Source of the DNA: Raffaelea ambrosiae
Taxonomy: Eukaryota > Ascomycota > Sordariomycetes > Ophiostomatales > Ophiostomataceae
Direction: 5' to 3'
DNA: 64,000 nucleotides
Assembly: GCA_002778195.1 (NCBI GenBank)
Contig: PCDI01000017.1
Span: 560,872 to 624,871, forward strand
The notes under the pieces were generated by a model. The model saw only the letters and a program-made list of their open reading frames with translations, was not told where the DNA came from and ran no database searches. Position numbers and translations under genes: made by a program. Positions 1-11,985 of this stretch are shown piece by piece (positions within the stretch are counted from its first letter, which is position 1; each line of letters begins with the position of its first letter).

Positions 1-793
1 GAGTCCCGCGAGGACGTGGACGCCAACACCCAACTGGACCTGGACGATGAATATGCACAACTAAGTGGCCTCGTTGAGCCTCGCGTGCTGGTGACGACGT
101 CGCGGTCTTCGTCGAGCCGCCTGACGACTTTCAGCAAGGAAGTCCGACTTCTTCTGCCGACCTCCATCCGTCTGAACCGTGGTAACCTGATTCTCGATGA
201 CTGTGTGCGGTCAGCCAAGTCGGCCGGCCTGACCGACATTGTGTTGCTGTCCGAGCACCGTGGCACGCCGACCGGACTTGTGTATGTGACATGCGAACGT
301 GGAAGAGATGGAAAGAAGAAGAAAGGATATGACGGCTAACCGGGTCACTAATAGGATCTCTCACCTCCCCCACGGCCCGACAGTCTCCTTCTCCCTCCAC
401 AACGTGCTCATGCGCACGGATATCCCGAACGCCATCCGCGGCAACGTCTCGGAAGCCTACCCGCACCTCATCTTTGAGGGCTTTACGACCCGCCTCGGCG
501 AGCGCATCTGCAAGGTGCTCAAGCACCTGTTCCCGCCGCGCGACCCCATCACCAGCAAGACGAAGCTGTCGAACCGGGTGGTGGTGTTCAAGAATGTGGA
601 GGATGTGATCGAGATGCGGCACTACGTGTACGTGCGGACGTCGTTCGACTCGATCGAGCTGTCTGAGGTCGGCCCGCGTATGTCGATGAAGCTCTTTGAG
701 ATCCGCAATGGCACTCTAGAGAACAAGGACGGCCACGTCGAGTGGCACCTGAACCAGTTTACACGGACGAGCCGGAAGAAGGACTACCTGTGA
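1..793 (+). CDS. IMP4: U3 snoRNP protein IMP4, 5' truncated
   Basis: Brix-domain subunit of the U3 snoRNP (SSU processome) needed for early 18S pre-rRNA cleavages in the nucleolus. Frame 1 is open from the first base, so the true start lies left of the window; roughly 50-60 N-terminal residues appear to be missing. Exons are 1-281 and 355-793, giving 239 visible residues. The intron (GTATGT at 282, branch-like CTAAC, AG at 354) joins GLV to ISHLPHGPT, which restores the IMP4 Brix core. Seen motifs: LLLPTSIRLNRGN, SEHRGTPTGLVISHLPHGPT, and the C-terminus EWHLNQFTRTSRKKDYL ending in TGA at 791-793. These are characteristic of IMP4 rather than the other Brix proteins (RPF1, RPF2, SSF1, BRX1). 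Confidence 0.93.
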
Positions 794-3322
794 GGGCGAG
801 ACAGGATTATTCAGCATGCCCAGAAACGCATGCGAGCTCACGGGGAAACAAGATTACCCTAGCCCTACGGCGCAGTCCACCCAAGAAGAAACAATGACGA
901 CAAGCGGCACGCCGAGAACGACGCCAGACGGTCAAGTGCCGATCCGTGGGCAATAGAGCGGTACCTGATCGCATTGACTGGAAGGGGGCGGGGGGGCTAA
1001 GCACCATCGAGCCCTGCTGCGTCGACAAGGGCAGGGGGCCTTAGCTCCCGTGCGTTCTTCTTGGTCAGACGGGTTCGCGCTTGCTTCTATCTCAGTTGTC
1101 ACAGTCTTGGGATTCGAAACAAGACGCCATTGGATGTTTCAGAGGCTGTGGGTATGGTCTAGGCAGGCACAATTATAACAGTCTGCCGGTATCAGGAAGC
1201 CATGACATCATGCCGTCTGGTGGATGGGCAGCCCGGGTTTTACGAGAAGGACAAAAAAATTAGTACATCTAGCGATAGAAATAGAATACGCCGTACGACG
1301 GTGCAGGTTATGTGGCACGCGGGGCGTATTTGGCAGGCAGCAGCATTTATAACTTGATTCTAATTGTCTCTGGCCAGGGCCCCACAGGAAGCTTTCTGAT
1401 GGTCGTGAAGAATGTGCATATTTTTGGCCGCACCGCGACATGTGAGGTGGCCAGGCAGAAAGTTAAAAATGTGTTGGGAATACGGCTGGCACAAAGCCAC
1501 AGGACTATGATGCGTTGGCGGCAAAGTGGAGGGGTGGTAGCGGCGAGGCTACGAAGCCTCTGGTGGGAAAACCCCTACAATGCTAGGTTTACTTGAGGGG
1601 GGGGGGGGGGTAGTAGATTCGGCCGTCTGTACGAGTATTTGTGCTTTCTTTTTTGCTGTCTCAAGCTGTCCAGACTAGTGGAGACTGCGCCAGCATCGGA
1701 CCTTCAGCCTCACCGGTGACGCGGAGAGCTAGCGGCCGAACAGGGAACGGTCTGTGGGACGTCTTGCCGTATTTGGGTTTCTGCTGGTGTTCTGCGTGTT
1801 CTGCGTTCTCTTCTGCTCTGCGCCCGCGCCTTTGCAGGCGAGACCGACTTTTGCTTGCATGGCGCTATTTCCGCCGCCGGAGCACAAGCCCGCATTCTCG
1901 GTCGCTTGCCCATTCTTGCTTCTGTATCATACGAGCGGCCGCTCGCACTTGGAAGAGAAGTCTGGTGCTCTTTCTATTTGCCAAGGCTTGCTCCTCCACT
2001 TTCTCCTTTCAGCCCTGGGAAATGAACGCCTCCTTCGGCCACTATGTGCACTATCGTTTGTAGCTAGGCAGCATCGCAGAACTTCTCGAGGACCTTGGCT
2101 TGCCATAGTACGGAGTCCCAGCGTCTTCGACGATTCTTCACGGCCGTCCATCCACTTCTCACTTCTCACCGTCCGTCATCGTCCCCACTGAACAAGGCAG
2201 TGGTCAGCAGGCCTGCAGCGGCTGCACTCTGGCTTGTTACATAGCAGCGACAGGCTTGTCCATTCCGCGTAAGCCGAGCTTATTTTGGCTCCTTACCTCA
2301 GCCACACTCGCCAAAAGAGCGGACTCGCCGCCTTCCCAAAGAGCCTCCGTCTCGAACGCAGATGGCAGGGCCTGCTGGCAACGTCCGGGCAAAGGCAGAC
2401 CGAGACGGAAAAAAAAAAAAAACGGCCAGTCGGAGACTCACGACAGATGAACGCTCCGTTGGACTCATCTGCCATGCCAGACTGTCTGCACCTGCAGGGG
2501 CCCCCCACCCCAAAACCCCCCCAAAATAGCGCCCCAACGTCATTTCGATCTGCTTGCTGCCCGCGCCATACATGCTCCCTCTGTGCCCGTAGTAGTCAGT
2601 TACCTGCCCTTGTTGCAGTGCTCCCGTGGACGTTAGTGATTAGTACGACCCTGGGGGGTGCGTGCCAGATTTTTCCCGTTCTCCTAGGCCCCTTCCCAAT
2701 TTTCCCTTTAATCTTATTAAAAAATCTGACCAGCCCGCTCCGCCCCCAGTCGCTCGCTCCTTCCCTCTTCTCTTTCCGCCCTTCCTTCCCCAATTGCTCC
2801 TAATTGCTGCTGCTCCCCGTCCTTGCCGCCTCTCTGGTGTTTCTTTTAATATTTTCTTTTATTCTCTTCATTCTTTTTCTCGCTGTTTCCGTCTTTTACT
2901 CCCTCCCATCAAAGGCGACCGATCATCGTTGTTTTTGTGCTTTGTTTTGTTCGTGGCCATTTATTCGCCGCGCCCCCGTGTTGTTCTGCGCCCTCCCGCC
3001 ATTCCGATTTGCTGCAGCCGTTTCTGTTTCTTCTGCTGTCTTGTTTCTTTTTTGGGTCGCGCAAGGAAAGAGCATCCACCCCCCTCTGTGTGTCTCCCTT
3101 TTCGGAGCTTTGCCAGTTTTGCGACCCGAACACACCAAAAAAAAAAGAGCGACACAAACCCATCGACAGTCCACGAAGCCGCCCTCCTCCCGCCCAGTCC
3201 CCAATTTCCTACCCGTTCGAACGCGTCGTGTGGCCGTGTCTCGGACCCCCCTCTTTCTCGTCGCGACATACTAGACTGTTGGAAGGCGCTCCTCCGCGTC
3301 ATCCGCCCATCCGCCGTTCGTC
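794..3322. other. Spacer and leader between IMP4 and the t-SNARE gene
   Basis: No protein-like frame is convincing here. The stretch holds a G homopolymer near 1597-1609, an A homopolymer near 2409-2421, and from about 2660 a strongly pyrimidine-rich stretch leading into the next gene. Frames up to 317 codons on the plus strand follow the T/C bias and show no domain. Confidence 0.6.
2740..3130 (+). promoter_or_regulatory. Pyrimidine-rich leader upstream of the t-SNARE gene
   Basis: The sense strand is dominated by C/T runs for about 400 nt, ending 190 nt before the ATG at 3323. CT-rich stretches near transcription starts are common in filamentous fungi. The exact start site cannot be read from the sequence. 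Confidence 0.4.
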
Positions 3323-4609
3323 ATGTCCTACAACAACAACCAGACCCAGGGTGGCACTCCCTACCAGCAACAAAACCCCTACCAGGAATACCAAGGCAAC
3401 CCGTACGAGGCCCAGGGTGGTGCCAATTACAGCAATGGCTACGAAGCGGTAGGTCCTTTGATCCCACGGAAGCAAAGCTGGGGAGGAGGGACGAAATAAT
3501 GCGAAGCTTTGCACACGCGCTTCGAGCTTTACGGGAGAGAGAGAAAAGAAAGAACACACACGCTGACCGCTGCATGATTTCCTTTTTCGCCCCATCCACA
3601 GCAGGACCAGCATGAGATGCAGCCGTACGGCCAGAGCGGTGCCGCCGCCGCTGCCGGCGCATCCACCGGCGCCGTCCTGACCCAGCAGCAGTTTCTGTCG
3701 CAGGTCTCGTCGGTGCGCGGCGACATCCGGTCGCTGACCACGAGCGTCCAGGCCATCGAGGGCCTGCACCAGCGCGCCCTGACCGGCAACGACCCGAGCG
3801 CCTCCAGCCAGCTCGAGCAGCACGTCGCCCAGACCCAGCTCAAGAACACCCAGATCCGCAACCAGCTGCGCCTGCTGCAGCGCGACGCCGAGCGCACCTC
3901 GGACAGCACGTTTGCCCTCAAGAAGCGCCAGTTCGAGACCCTCAACAACGAGTTCAAGAAGGAGCTGCAAGGCTACCTGTCCGAGGAGCAGAAGTACCGC
4001 GAGCGCTACCGCGACCAGATCTCCCGCCAGTACCGCATTGTCAACCCGGATGCGTCCGATGCGGAGGTGCGCGAGGCGGCCGACCAGGACTGGGGCAGCG
4101 AGGGCATTTTCCAGACTGCAGTAAGCAAACCACCACCACCAACCACCCCTGGGGGCTCCTCTCCAATCTCGTGATGCTGTCACCCAATGGAAGCGCCAGT
4201 CTTTCCCAATGACGCTTCTCAACAACCGTTACTGACATTTCTCCCCACCCAGCTCCGGACAAACCGCTCTGGCCAAGCCTCGGCTGTCCTGGGCGCCGTG
4301 CGCGCGCGGCACAACGAGCTCCAGAAGATCGAGCAGTCCATCACCGAGCTCGGCGGCATGTTCAACGACCTCGACACGCTGGTCGTCCAGCAGGACCCCA
4401 TCGTCGAGGGTGTCGAGCAGCAGACCCAAACCGTCGTCACTGACCTCGAGGGCGCAAACAAGCAGGTTGCTAAGGCCACCGACCATGCCAAGCGTCGTCG
4501 TCGGCTCAAGTGGTGGTGCGCTCTGGTCGTCTTCCTCATCGTCCTGGCCATTGCCCTGGGTGTCGGCCTGGGTGTCGCTCTGAATAGCAACCACAGCAGC
4601 AAGAGATGA
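3323..4609 (+). CDS. SSO1: Plasma-membrane t-SNARE, Sso1/syntaxin-1 type
   Basis: Qa-SNARE that with a Sec9-type partner drives fusion of secretory vesicles at the plasma membrane. Exons 3323-3448, 3602-4120 and 4253-4609, 333 aa; both introns are phase 0. A second acceptor three bases downstream (exon start 3605) would drop one Gln. Order: Q/N/G/Y-rich N-terminus (about 50 aa), Habc three-helix region (LTQQQFLSQVSSVRGDIRSL through QFETLNNEFKKELQGYLSEEQ), SNARE helix (ELQKIEQSITELGGMFNDLD then LVVQQDPIVEGVEQQT, which carries the zero-layer Gln), a basic RRRRLKWW stop-transfer flank, and one C-terminal membrane anchor (CALVVFLIVLAIALGVGLGV) with a short lumenal tail. This is the classical tail-anchored syntaxin layout. 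Convergent with TOM70. Confidence 0.93.
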
Positions 4610-6495
4610 AGAACCAAACCCCAAACCCAGTGGACAACGCCCAACTACCTACCATACCGCATGCATTCTATCCGAACCTTTCAACCATACCCCAGTGTTG
4701 TGTGCGAAGCTGCCTACCTTCTTCAACAACAGCAACCACGACAACACTCTGTTTCCACGTCGTTTTTCTGCACTCTTTTTTTTTTGTCTCTTGTGTGTGG
4801 TATACGCCAAAAAAAATAAACCACCGCAAAAAGGCAGGGCCAAAACATCATGTATTCACTCTCGTTTTTGTTCACACGCTTGTAACTTTTCCTCCTCCAG
4901 TCCTGCCGGCTGGTCCCTCCCGTCTCTGGCTTCTCGCCTCTTTTTCTTTTGTTTCGTTTCTGCGTGTGTGTTTCATGGGATCGGTGGGGACTTTTACTCT
5001 CTTAATTACAGTTGATAATTTACTTGCTTTCCCGCTTTAGTTTTGCTCCGTCTTGTTTAGTTTTGTTTCTTCGTGTCATCCACCATTGTTGTTGTTTCGT
5101 TTCCTGTTCCCACACCTACATCCCCTTTCCCACATCTGCTTTCTTTGTTTTGCCCTGTGTTGCAAGAATGCGGACAGGGAAAGGCTGGACGAAAAGAGTG
5201 AAGAAAGAGAGAGAAAGGATCTGTTACGGGGGTGAAAGGGAATCAAGAAAGTCCAATTGGGATAGTTTCATTGTAACCAGTATTTGCCCCTTTCGTTCAA
5301 CTAAGCATTTGTCGTTTTGCTCTTCACTTTCCTCATTTTTTTTTTGTGTGTTGTTTGTTTCGTGCCACCATTGCGTCTCCGTCTGATTGTTATGAATACA
5401 GCCAAACATTTAATTCTATCTTTCAGAGCTTTGTACTCGAACAAACATGTCTCATATTGGCTCTCATGTATTTTGACAAATTGTCGCATTCTTTTCTTCA
5501 TTCCTTTTAGCTACGTACTTTTTATGTGTGTGCGTGTGTGTGCGTTTTGCATGCGTGTGTGTGCGTTTTGCATGTGCCGTCTTCCTTATACCACATACAT
5601 GTGAGGGTCAAGAGAAAAGACAAAAGTATGCCCGTTTCCCGTGCATGTCTTGAGAACCCCCCTGACCAATGAACGAGAGGAACAACAAGCAACAACCACC
5701 AGAACCCAATAATCAAACGAGTGTAACAGAGCCAAACGTGCAATAAGAGACAAGACCGGAATAAACAATATTATCATCAACAGCCTCATCCGTTGTAACA
5801 ACATCATCAACAATATACCAATCACAACAACACACCCAAAAGAGCTGAAATAAAAAGAACTGTATGTACAGTGTGGAGAGTGGTCATGTAGTCTGTCTTA
5901 TCCTCATACGCGTGTCGAAAAAAAAAGCCAGTTCATGTATAAAACGAGTGAGCCGAAAGTCCAGCAAAGAGGAAAGAAGGAGGGCAGCCGGTGACAAAAA
6001 AGGAAAATAAATGGAAAGAAAACCCCCCATCCACCCTTCATTTTGGTTTGAAAAAAATAAGAGATCTGGAAAAAGGAAAGACGAGGAAATAACGCCATAT
6101 TCCCCACCCGTCTTGTGTGTGTTGTTTTTTTTTCCTTTCAAATTAGAGACAAGAGTGTGAGAAAACGTGAGAGAGTGTGTGAGAGTCTGGGTAGCATTGC
6201 ATTCATCTCCTCCTCGCCAGTCTCCTCCTCCTACCACCAACTTTTTTGGTGCTGCGACGAGGATTGTTGAAGGACGACGTCCACGAGATTGGTCATAAAA
6301 TTGGGCGAGTTCATCCGTTGAAGAACGGCATAAAAGCACATGTGCGGCAATGGTGGTGGTAATGATGAGCCATCTAGCGAAAAAAAAAACGTATCCGAAT
6401 GCCAGGCACGCTCTCAAAGAACGGCCGGTGGCTCCTGCTTTTTGGCGGGGCGTTGTGGCCCAAAACATTACACAAAAAAAGCATCAGATCGCTCC
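4610..6495. other. Convergent 3' spacer between t-SNARE and TOM70
   Basis: About 1.9 kb of A/T-richer sequence that must hold both 3' UTRs. Frames here are short and of low complexity. A GT-rich duplicated unit lies at 5521-5576. No RNA gene was recognised. Confidence 0.6.
5521..5576. repeat. Tandem GT-rich 24-bp duplication
   Basis: A unit of the form GTGTGTGTGCGTTTTGCATGC occurs twice in a row and is flanked by further GTGTGC sequence. It lies in the convergent 3' region and is a simple replication-slippage type repeat. Confidence 0.75.
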
Positions 6496-8611
6496 CTACC
6501 GCAAGACAGAGCCCATGCCCTGCAGCTTGGCAGCAAGAGCCGGGTACTTCTCTTGAACGTGGATTTGCGTCCGCGTCGCTTCAGCATACGACAACGCGTT
6601 CACGAGCTCGCCTTCTGTCCGGGCCAGGTCGGCCGCCCGCTCAAAGTACTTGAGCGCGTCCGTCACCTTGCCCTGCTGCAGCAGCAGCTGAGCCATAGTC
6701 GCGACGGCGATATCGCATTCGGGATCGACTGGAAGGATGTGGTTAGCAAGAGATAAGTAAAAAGGGAAGGGGTGGTTGGAGGCTTGGCTTCGACTTACTG
6801 ATCAATGCCTTGGAGCAGAGCTTCTCGGCCTCGGCAAAGTTCTGGTCCATCTGGAACAGGGCCAGCGACTTGTTGATAAGGGGAAGCACATTCATGTTCA
6901 TAGGCTTCATCTCCTTCTCCATCTCAATGGCCTTGTCGAACTTCTCAATGGCGTCCTTGAACAGGCCCTGGTCCAGGAGGAGCTCGCCGTGATAGTTATA
7001 CACGTCTGGAGTCGAACTAAAGTTCTTCTCGCAGCGTCGGAACGTCGCCATTGAAGAAGCAATCGAGCCCAGCTTGTACTGAGTCACACCGAGCTGGATG
7101 TGAGAGAAAATGAAGTCACGGTCCAGGTCGATTGACTTCTGGTAGTCCTTGGACGCATCGTTAAACTCGGACTTGATGAAGTGCAGCTGGGCACGGTGGT
7201 AGTAGATATCGGGGTCGTTCTTATTTTGCTTCAGCGCCTTCTCAAAGTCCTCTTCAGCGGTCCCGGGAGAGCCTAGGGGCAGGATATTAGATAAGAGAGA
7301 CTGAGAGAGAGTCGAAGTCCCTTGACGGGGCCCACTTACCAAGTTCCAAGTTCATGCTGGCTCTCTTGATGTAGCTCTGGGTCATGGAGGGGTCCAGTTC
7401 GATGCTCTTGGTCAGGGCAGCAAGAGCCTCCTCGTGCTTGCCGAGCAGGCACAGGAAGGTACCGCGCAGGTTGTTGGCCAGGGCCTCGTACTCGCCGAGG
7501 TCGCCAAGCTCCAGCGCTTTTTCAAACGCCTCGGACGCCTTCTCGTAGCCCTCGGCCGTCTTCTTGTCCAGGGACTGCAGACCCAGACGCAGCTGTCCCA
7601 GACCCGAGTCCTCGGGCAGGTCGACCGAGTCGGCCAGACCCTCCGGTCGCGGCCTCTCCCGGAAGCTCTGCAGATAGTTGCCAACAAAGGTGGGGCTCGG
7701 CAGCTTGGGCGAGCGGGTCTTCATGATCTCCTTGGCCTTGGTCTCAGCAAACTTCTTCAGCAGGCGCTCGACAGCCTGGGCACTGGCCTCGTTCTTGAAC
7801 CCATCGATGATGCAGCTGGCGGTGTAGTCGAGCAGCGACTCGCGGTACTTGCCCAGGCGATCATAGGCGTTAGCCCGACGGTTCAGGGCCTTGATGTACT
7901 CGGGATCGATGCTGATGGCGGCCGTGGTGTCGTCGACGACCTTGTCCCACTCGCTGAGAGCACTGTAGCACGCCGCACGGTTGGAGTAGTAGACCGGGTC
8001 TTGCTTGCACAGAATGGCCTTGGAGTACAGGTCAATGGCCTTGTCGAGGTTCTTGGCGCCGTAAGCCTTGTTGCCGGCTTCCTTCAGCTTCAGAGCCAGC
8101 TTCTTGCGCTCGTCGACGTCCATGGCCTGGACGCTGGTCTCGGTGACCTCCGACAGCTCTTCCTCCACGGACACGGAGGCCGGAGCCGGCTTCTTGGCTT
8201 CGGCAGCGGCTCTCTTCTCGGCTTCGGCGGCGGCTTTCTTGCGCTCGGCCTCCTTCTTCCGCCGCTCCTTCTTCCTCGGCCTCGGTGTGGCAGAAGCGTC
8301 AGAGGATGACTGCAGACGACATGGTTAGCATTTGGTACGGCCCAAGGGTCCAGCTGCAGCCACAAAACCGACAATGGACCCTCTTGCAGGATTGGAGGGG
8401 TAGATGCACATACTTTGCTGCTGTTCATGTAGTAGACAACACCAGCACCCGTCACCACGACCGCCACACCGGCCACCGTGTAGACCACAGCCTTGTTGTC
8501 GGACGCCCACTTCGATAACCGATCCCACAGCGAGGCATCGTCGGAAACGCGTATGGCGGCGGTGGTTGGCGGGAATGGGGCCACCGGCGGGATGGGAGGC
8601 GGCGGCGGCAT
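6496..8611 (-). CDS. TOM70: Mitochondrial import receptor TOM70
   Basis: Outer-membrane receptor of the TOM complex that binds internal signals of carrier preproteins and Hsp70/Hsp90-delivered cargo. Exons on the minus strand 8414-8611, 7340-8309, 6799-7272 and 6496-6728 (624 aa); all junctions use GTATGT or GTAAGT donors and restore the reading frame. The N-terminus has a Pro-rich leader, then a single hydrophobic segment (about residues 41-61, VVYTVAGVAVVVTGAGVVYY) that serves as signal anchor, then a charged Lys/Glu/Ala linker. The remainder is TPR repeats: LALKLKEAGNKAYGAKNLDKA, PVYYSNRAACYSAL, YIKALNRRANAYDRLGKY, DPDIYYHRAQLHFI, and a last pair ending TEGELVNALSYAEATRTQ. Length and N-terminal anchor match fungal Tom70 and not Tom71-like or soluble TPR co-chaperones. 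Confidence 0.95.
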
Positions 8612-9217
8612 GGTGGCTTTTTTTTGTCAATGGCAGCGGGGAGACGTGCGTAAATCGAATAAGCAAAAAGAATGAGGACTCGCCCGTAGCAGGCAAAATA
8701 AATACACGGGAATGCGGGCGGGTAAAGTAGTGCAATACTGTCGAGCCGTCGAGCGAGAAGCCAGCAGGAGCTGAAAACAACTTTTTGGGACTTTTTTGGG
8801 GCAGTTGTTTTCGGTCTCGCGCGGATTTTGGCTAGCGATGATGTAGGCAATGCTTCCAAGCAGGAAAAGCTTGCTGTGGGAAGGAGCTACACAAAAAATA
8901 AAAGGCAAAAATTTATTGCAGGTTCCCCCTCACTGAAGACTGGGGCCAAGGTACCTCGTCCCTCCAGTGGCAGGTGGTGGTGCGACTAATCCCGACCCTC
9001 CTCTTTCTGGCCTCAGGCCACAAACGTCTGATTCGTCAGCGGACTGCAGCTCGCAGCCAATGGTAGGCGGGCACGGCGATTAGCTTGGGGCTAGCTCTGG
9101 GGCTCTTCCTCTGGTGCGGACAAGGTTTCAATAGCTATTAATACTATTGCCGAATAACTAGTTGATAGTTCCTACTCCCTGTAAGTGCGCCACAGCTGCC
9201 TCGACCGGTCGTGCAAG
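8612..9217. other. Divergent promoter region TOM70 / ABZ2-like
   Basis: About 600 nt separating the TOM70 start (minus) from the lyase start (plus). No frame with a recognisable product; presumed to hold both promoters. Nothing else seen. Confidence 0.55.
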
Positions 9218-10260
9218 ATGGGCGGCGAAACCGCGTTCGAGCTCTTCACCTCGGTCAGATATGATTCCAATTTGCAGGATGTACCGAGAAACGCAGATTT
9301 TGGATACGCCGGCTGGAACTTTGCGCACAAATCGCCGTTCTATATGCTGGACTTCCATAGGGACCGTCTGCTTCGTGCGGCCACGTACTGGGGATGGGAT
9401 GCCGCCATTGCCACCATCGCGGGCGAGACAGGTCAGAAGAATCTTGAGCAAGTGTTGCGCGATACTGTAAAGGATTGGCCGGCAAATGAGCCCCTGCGGT
9501 GTCGGGTGTGTCTAGACAAAAGCGGTGGTCTTCGCTGTGAAGCGTTCGCAGCAACACCGGCACCATTGTTCAGCCTTCTACCACTGCAGCTGCCTCCGCC
9601 TGGCTTCATGGCATCCAAAGATCCAGTCCCAGAAAATGGTGATCTGGAGGCCCCGTTGTTGTTATCACTGCGTGCCGAGCTGGGTAGCAGTCCATACGAG
9701 GTAAAGGTGGACAAGGATTTCACTTCTCCCTCAGCTTACACGCACTACAAGACGACTCAGCGACAGGTGTATAACGATGCTCAACGACGCGCTGGTATCT
9801 CGGGCCCGGAACGCAAAGAAGTCTTGCTCGTTAATGCTGAAAAGGGCGTTGTGATGGACGGCACCATGAGCACTCCATATTTCTGGCGGAATGGCCGCTG
9901 GGTGACGCCACCAGTACCTCCCGAATACGAGCCGAAAAATGGCAGCGGTGGTCTGGACGGAACATCACGCAGATGGGCGATTGAGAGGTAAGTTTTGGCA
10001 ATTCTCGAAGCTGCCTTGGGTTGTTGTGCCGATGTGCGACTGATCAATCCAGAGGACTCGCGGTGCAGGGGGATGTTAAGGTCGACTCGCTGGTAAATGG
10101 CGAAGAGTGCTGGCTGAGCAACGGCGTACGAGGGTATCTGTATGGCAGGCTCAGTCTGACAAATGACGAGCGAAAGGAGATGGCCCACAGAAACAACGAT
10201 CTGCAAGAGAGCCAGCCTACAACAAAACTTGACCCGCAAGAGCACTACGAGTACACCTAA
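9218..10260 (+). CDS. ABZ2: Aminodeoxychorismate lyase-like PLP enzyme (class IV)
   Basis: Likely converts 4-amino-4-deoxychorismate to p-aminobenzoate plus pyruvate in folate synthesis. Exons 9218-9987 and 10053-10260 (325 aa); the splice joins AIER to GLAVQGDV. The first ATG of the frame is at 9218; the frame upstream of it has only non-ATG starts. Class IV aminotransferase-fold signs: the FELFTSVRYD start, HYKTTQRQVYNDAQRR, whose Lys is the expected PLP Schiff-base residue, EVLLVNAEKGVVMDGTMSTPYFWRNGRW (cofactor-binding loop, broken here by one Ala/Glu variation from relatives), and the C-terminal VNGEECWLSNGVRGYLYGRL. Branched-chain or D-amino-acid aminotransferases share the fold, but the short length and the FAHKSPFYMLDFHRDRL section fit the fungal ABZ2 group better. 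Confidence 0.85.
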
Positions 10261-11985
10261 CTATCTGATAAAGCGGGCGGCCACCGGCTAGATACCCCAA
10301 CAACAGAGATGATGCGTTAGATGCAAGTTCATGTATTGGTTGAAGTAGGCATCAGATCCCTCTTTCGTGTCGAGAAGGGTTTATCGCGGACATGGCCGGC
10401 TGCTTGTCGTCCAGAAGTGGAACCGAGCTGAGGATTGGCGTTTGCTTGCTTGGTTCTATGCGAAAGCTCCAGCAGGCAAGAACCCTTGGTTACAACTTTG
10501 CAGTCTTCTCGGAATCACACTGCTTCCCACCTATTAGAGGCCGCCACCTCATGTTGTGTGAACAAAGTTAGTAGCTGGTTTTATGGCACCGTGGGTTGAT
10601 GACGTTGCCTGTTTGGCCACCTCCAAAAGAGAGCAGGCGGGCAGCAGGTTGAAAAGGGCGATCACTTGCCTGTCTCGTTCCCAGGTTGCCTAAGCCAGGG
10701 CGGGACAAATCAGAGAGTCGCATGGCAGACAGCGCCATGCAAGCCAAATGGAACACAAGACGGAAGATATACAGGGTAGGTCACATAGTAGAGACAATAC
10801 GTGGGAACCAGGACAGGCTGATGTTCGACTGAAACGCTTCTGTATCGTGGAGGACAGGCAGCCCCACACCATCTCGGTGTACAAGCTGAGCACGCAGTTA
10901 TCAGCAAACAAATCGGCCTGGAAGGGGGAGGGGGGGGATGCAAGGAACAATCGCCAAGCGGATTCCGGGGAATCGCTGTAGTGCCCAGCGCTTGCTTGGC
11001 TTTTGGCCAGACGTTCCTTCCGCAGGTCTTGTCCCGCCCCGCCAAGCCGGGCAGGCAGCCCAGCCAAATTCCCCCCATAACAGGAACCTCTTGCCGTCTC
11101 CAGAACACAAATGACGACACAACCGTCCATTTCATGGAAGGAACGGCCAGGGAAACCCAATCGTGGGACGGCTGTGCCTGCCCACAGTGGCCGTAGACCT
11201 TCCCTGCCAGTCGTCGTCATTTGCTTCATCTCCGCCAACCGCGGGGCTTTCCACGTCTTGTTGTCGGCCTGTGTTCGGGCATCGCCTGTCTCTGCTTCCC
11301 ACACTTCATGCGAGTCTGGCCACAGAGTGGGTGCGGGACGTGCACAAGTGTGCGCAAGTCTTATGGCCGGTCCACCATCTGGTTGGCCGGCATCGATACC
11401 GCTCGCTCTCAACTAGGGACGGTCTCCGTGTTGTCACTATGCCTGAATTTGTCGACTTTGGGTGCTTGAACGTCTATGCGGCCCCTGTCTCGACCCTTAG
11501 CTGCACGAGGCATCGCACCTTCCGTTTTGGGACAGATCGACTCCTGCGGCCTCCTTCGATCAGCTGGCAAGTGCCGTGCACGCCTGTTTCACACTTACCA
11601 TTTATCTTTCTGGTGTATTTCCGCCCCTGCTCGACGGCAGTGACGTATGACAGTTTGTAACAACCACCATCTCCGACAAGCAGGGAAGTCGTGACCGACA
11701 GGCAGCTGCCTCGCCTTCCCCGTCCTCCAGCTCGCTCCACGCACACATAAGTAGGACCAAACGGCTGCCTCCAGCAAACAGCTTTGCTTCTTCCCTTTTC
11801 TTCTTTTGCATTTCTCTCTTCTCTTCTACCTCCTCTATCTTCCCAACTTCACACCATCAAATACACCTCCTATTGTGCACCACCCTATACAGCTTATTCT
11901 TTCTCGCTGTTCTTCACGTACACCCTCACCTTCGAACACCATATCCAACCAACCACCCAGCAAACGTCTTGCCAACTGTCTAACG
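10261..11985. other. Spacer upstream of the aspartic protease
   Basis: About 1.7 kb without a supported gene. A 240-codon minus-strand frame (10690-11412) shows no domain, no sensible start context and a composition rich in Cys, Trp and Ser, as expected of a chance frame. The last 200 nt are C/T-rich with short AC runs and look like a 5' leader. Confidence 0.55.

Noticed and set aside
10690..11412. 240-codon minus-strand frame upstream of the protease
   Set aside because: Composition like a chance frame, no motif, no neighbour relation.
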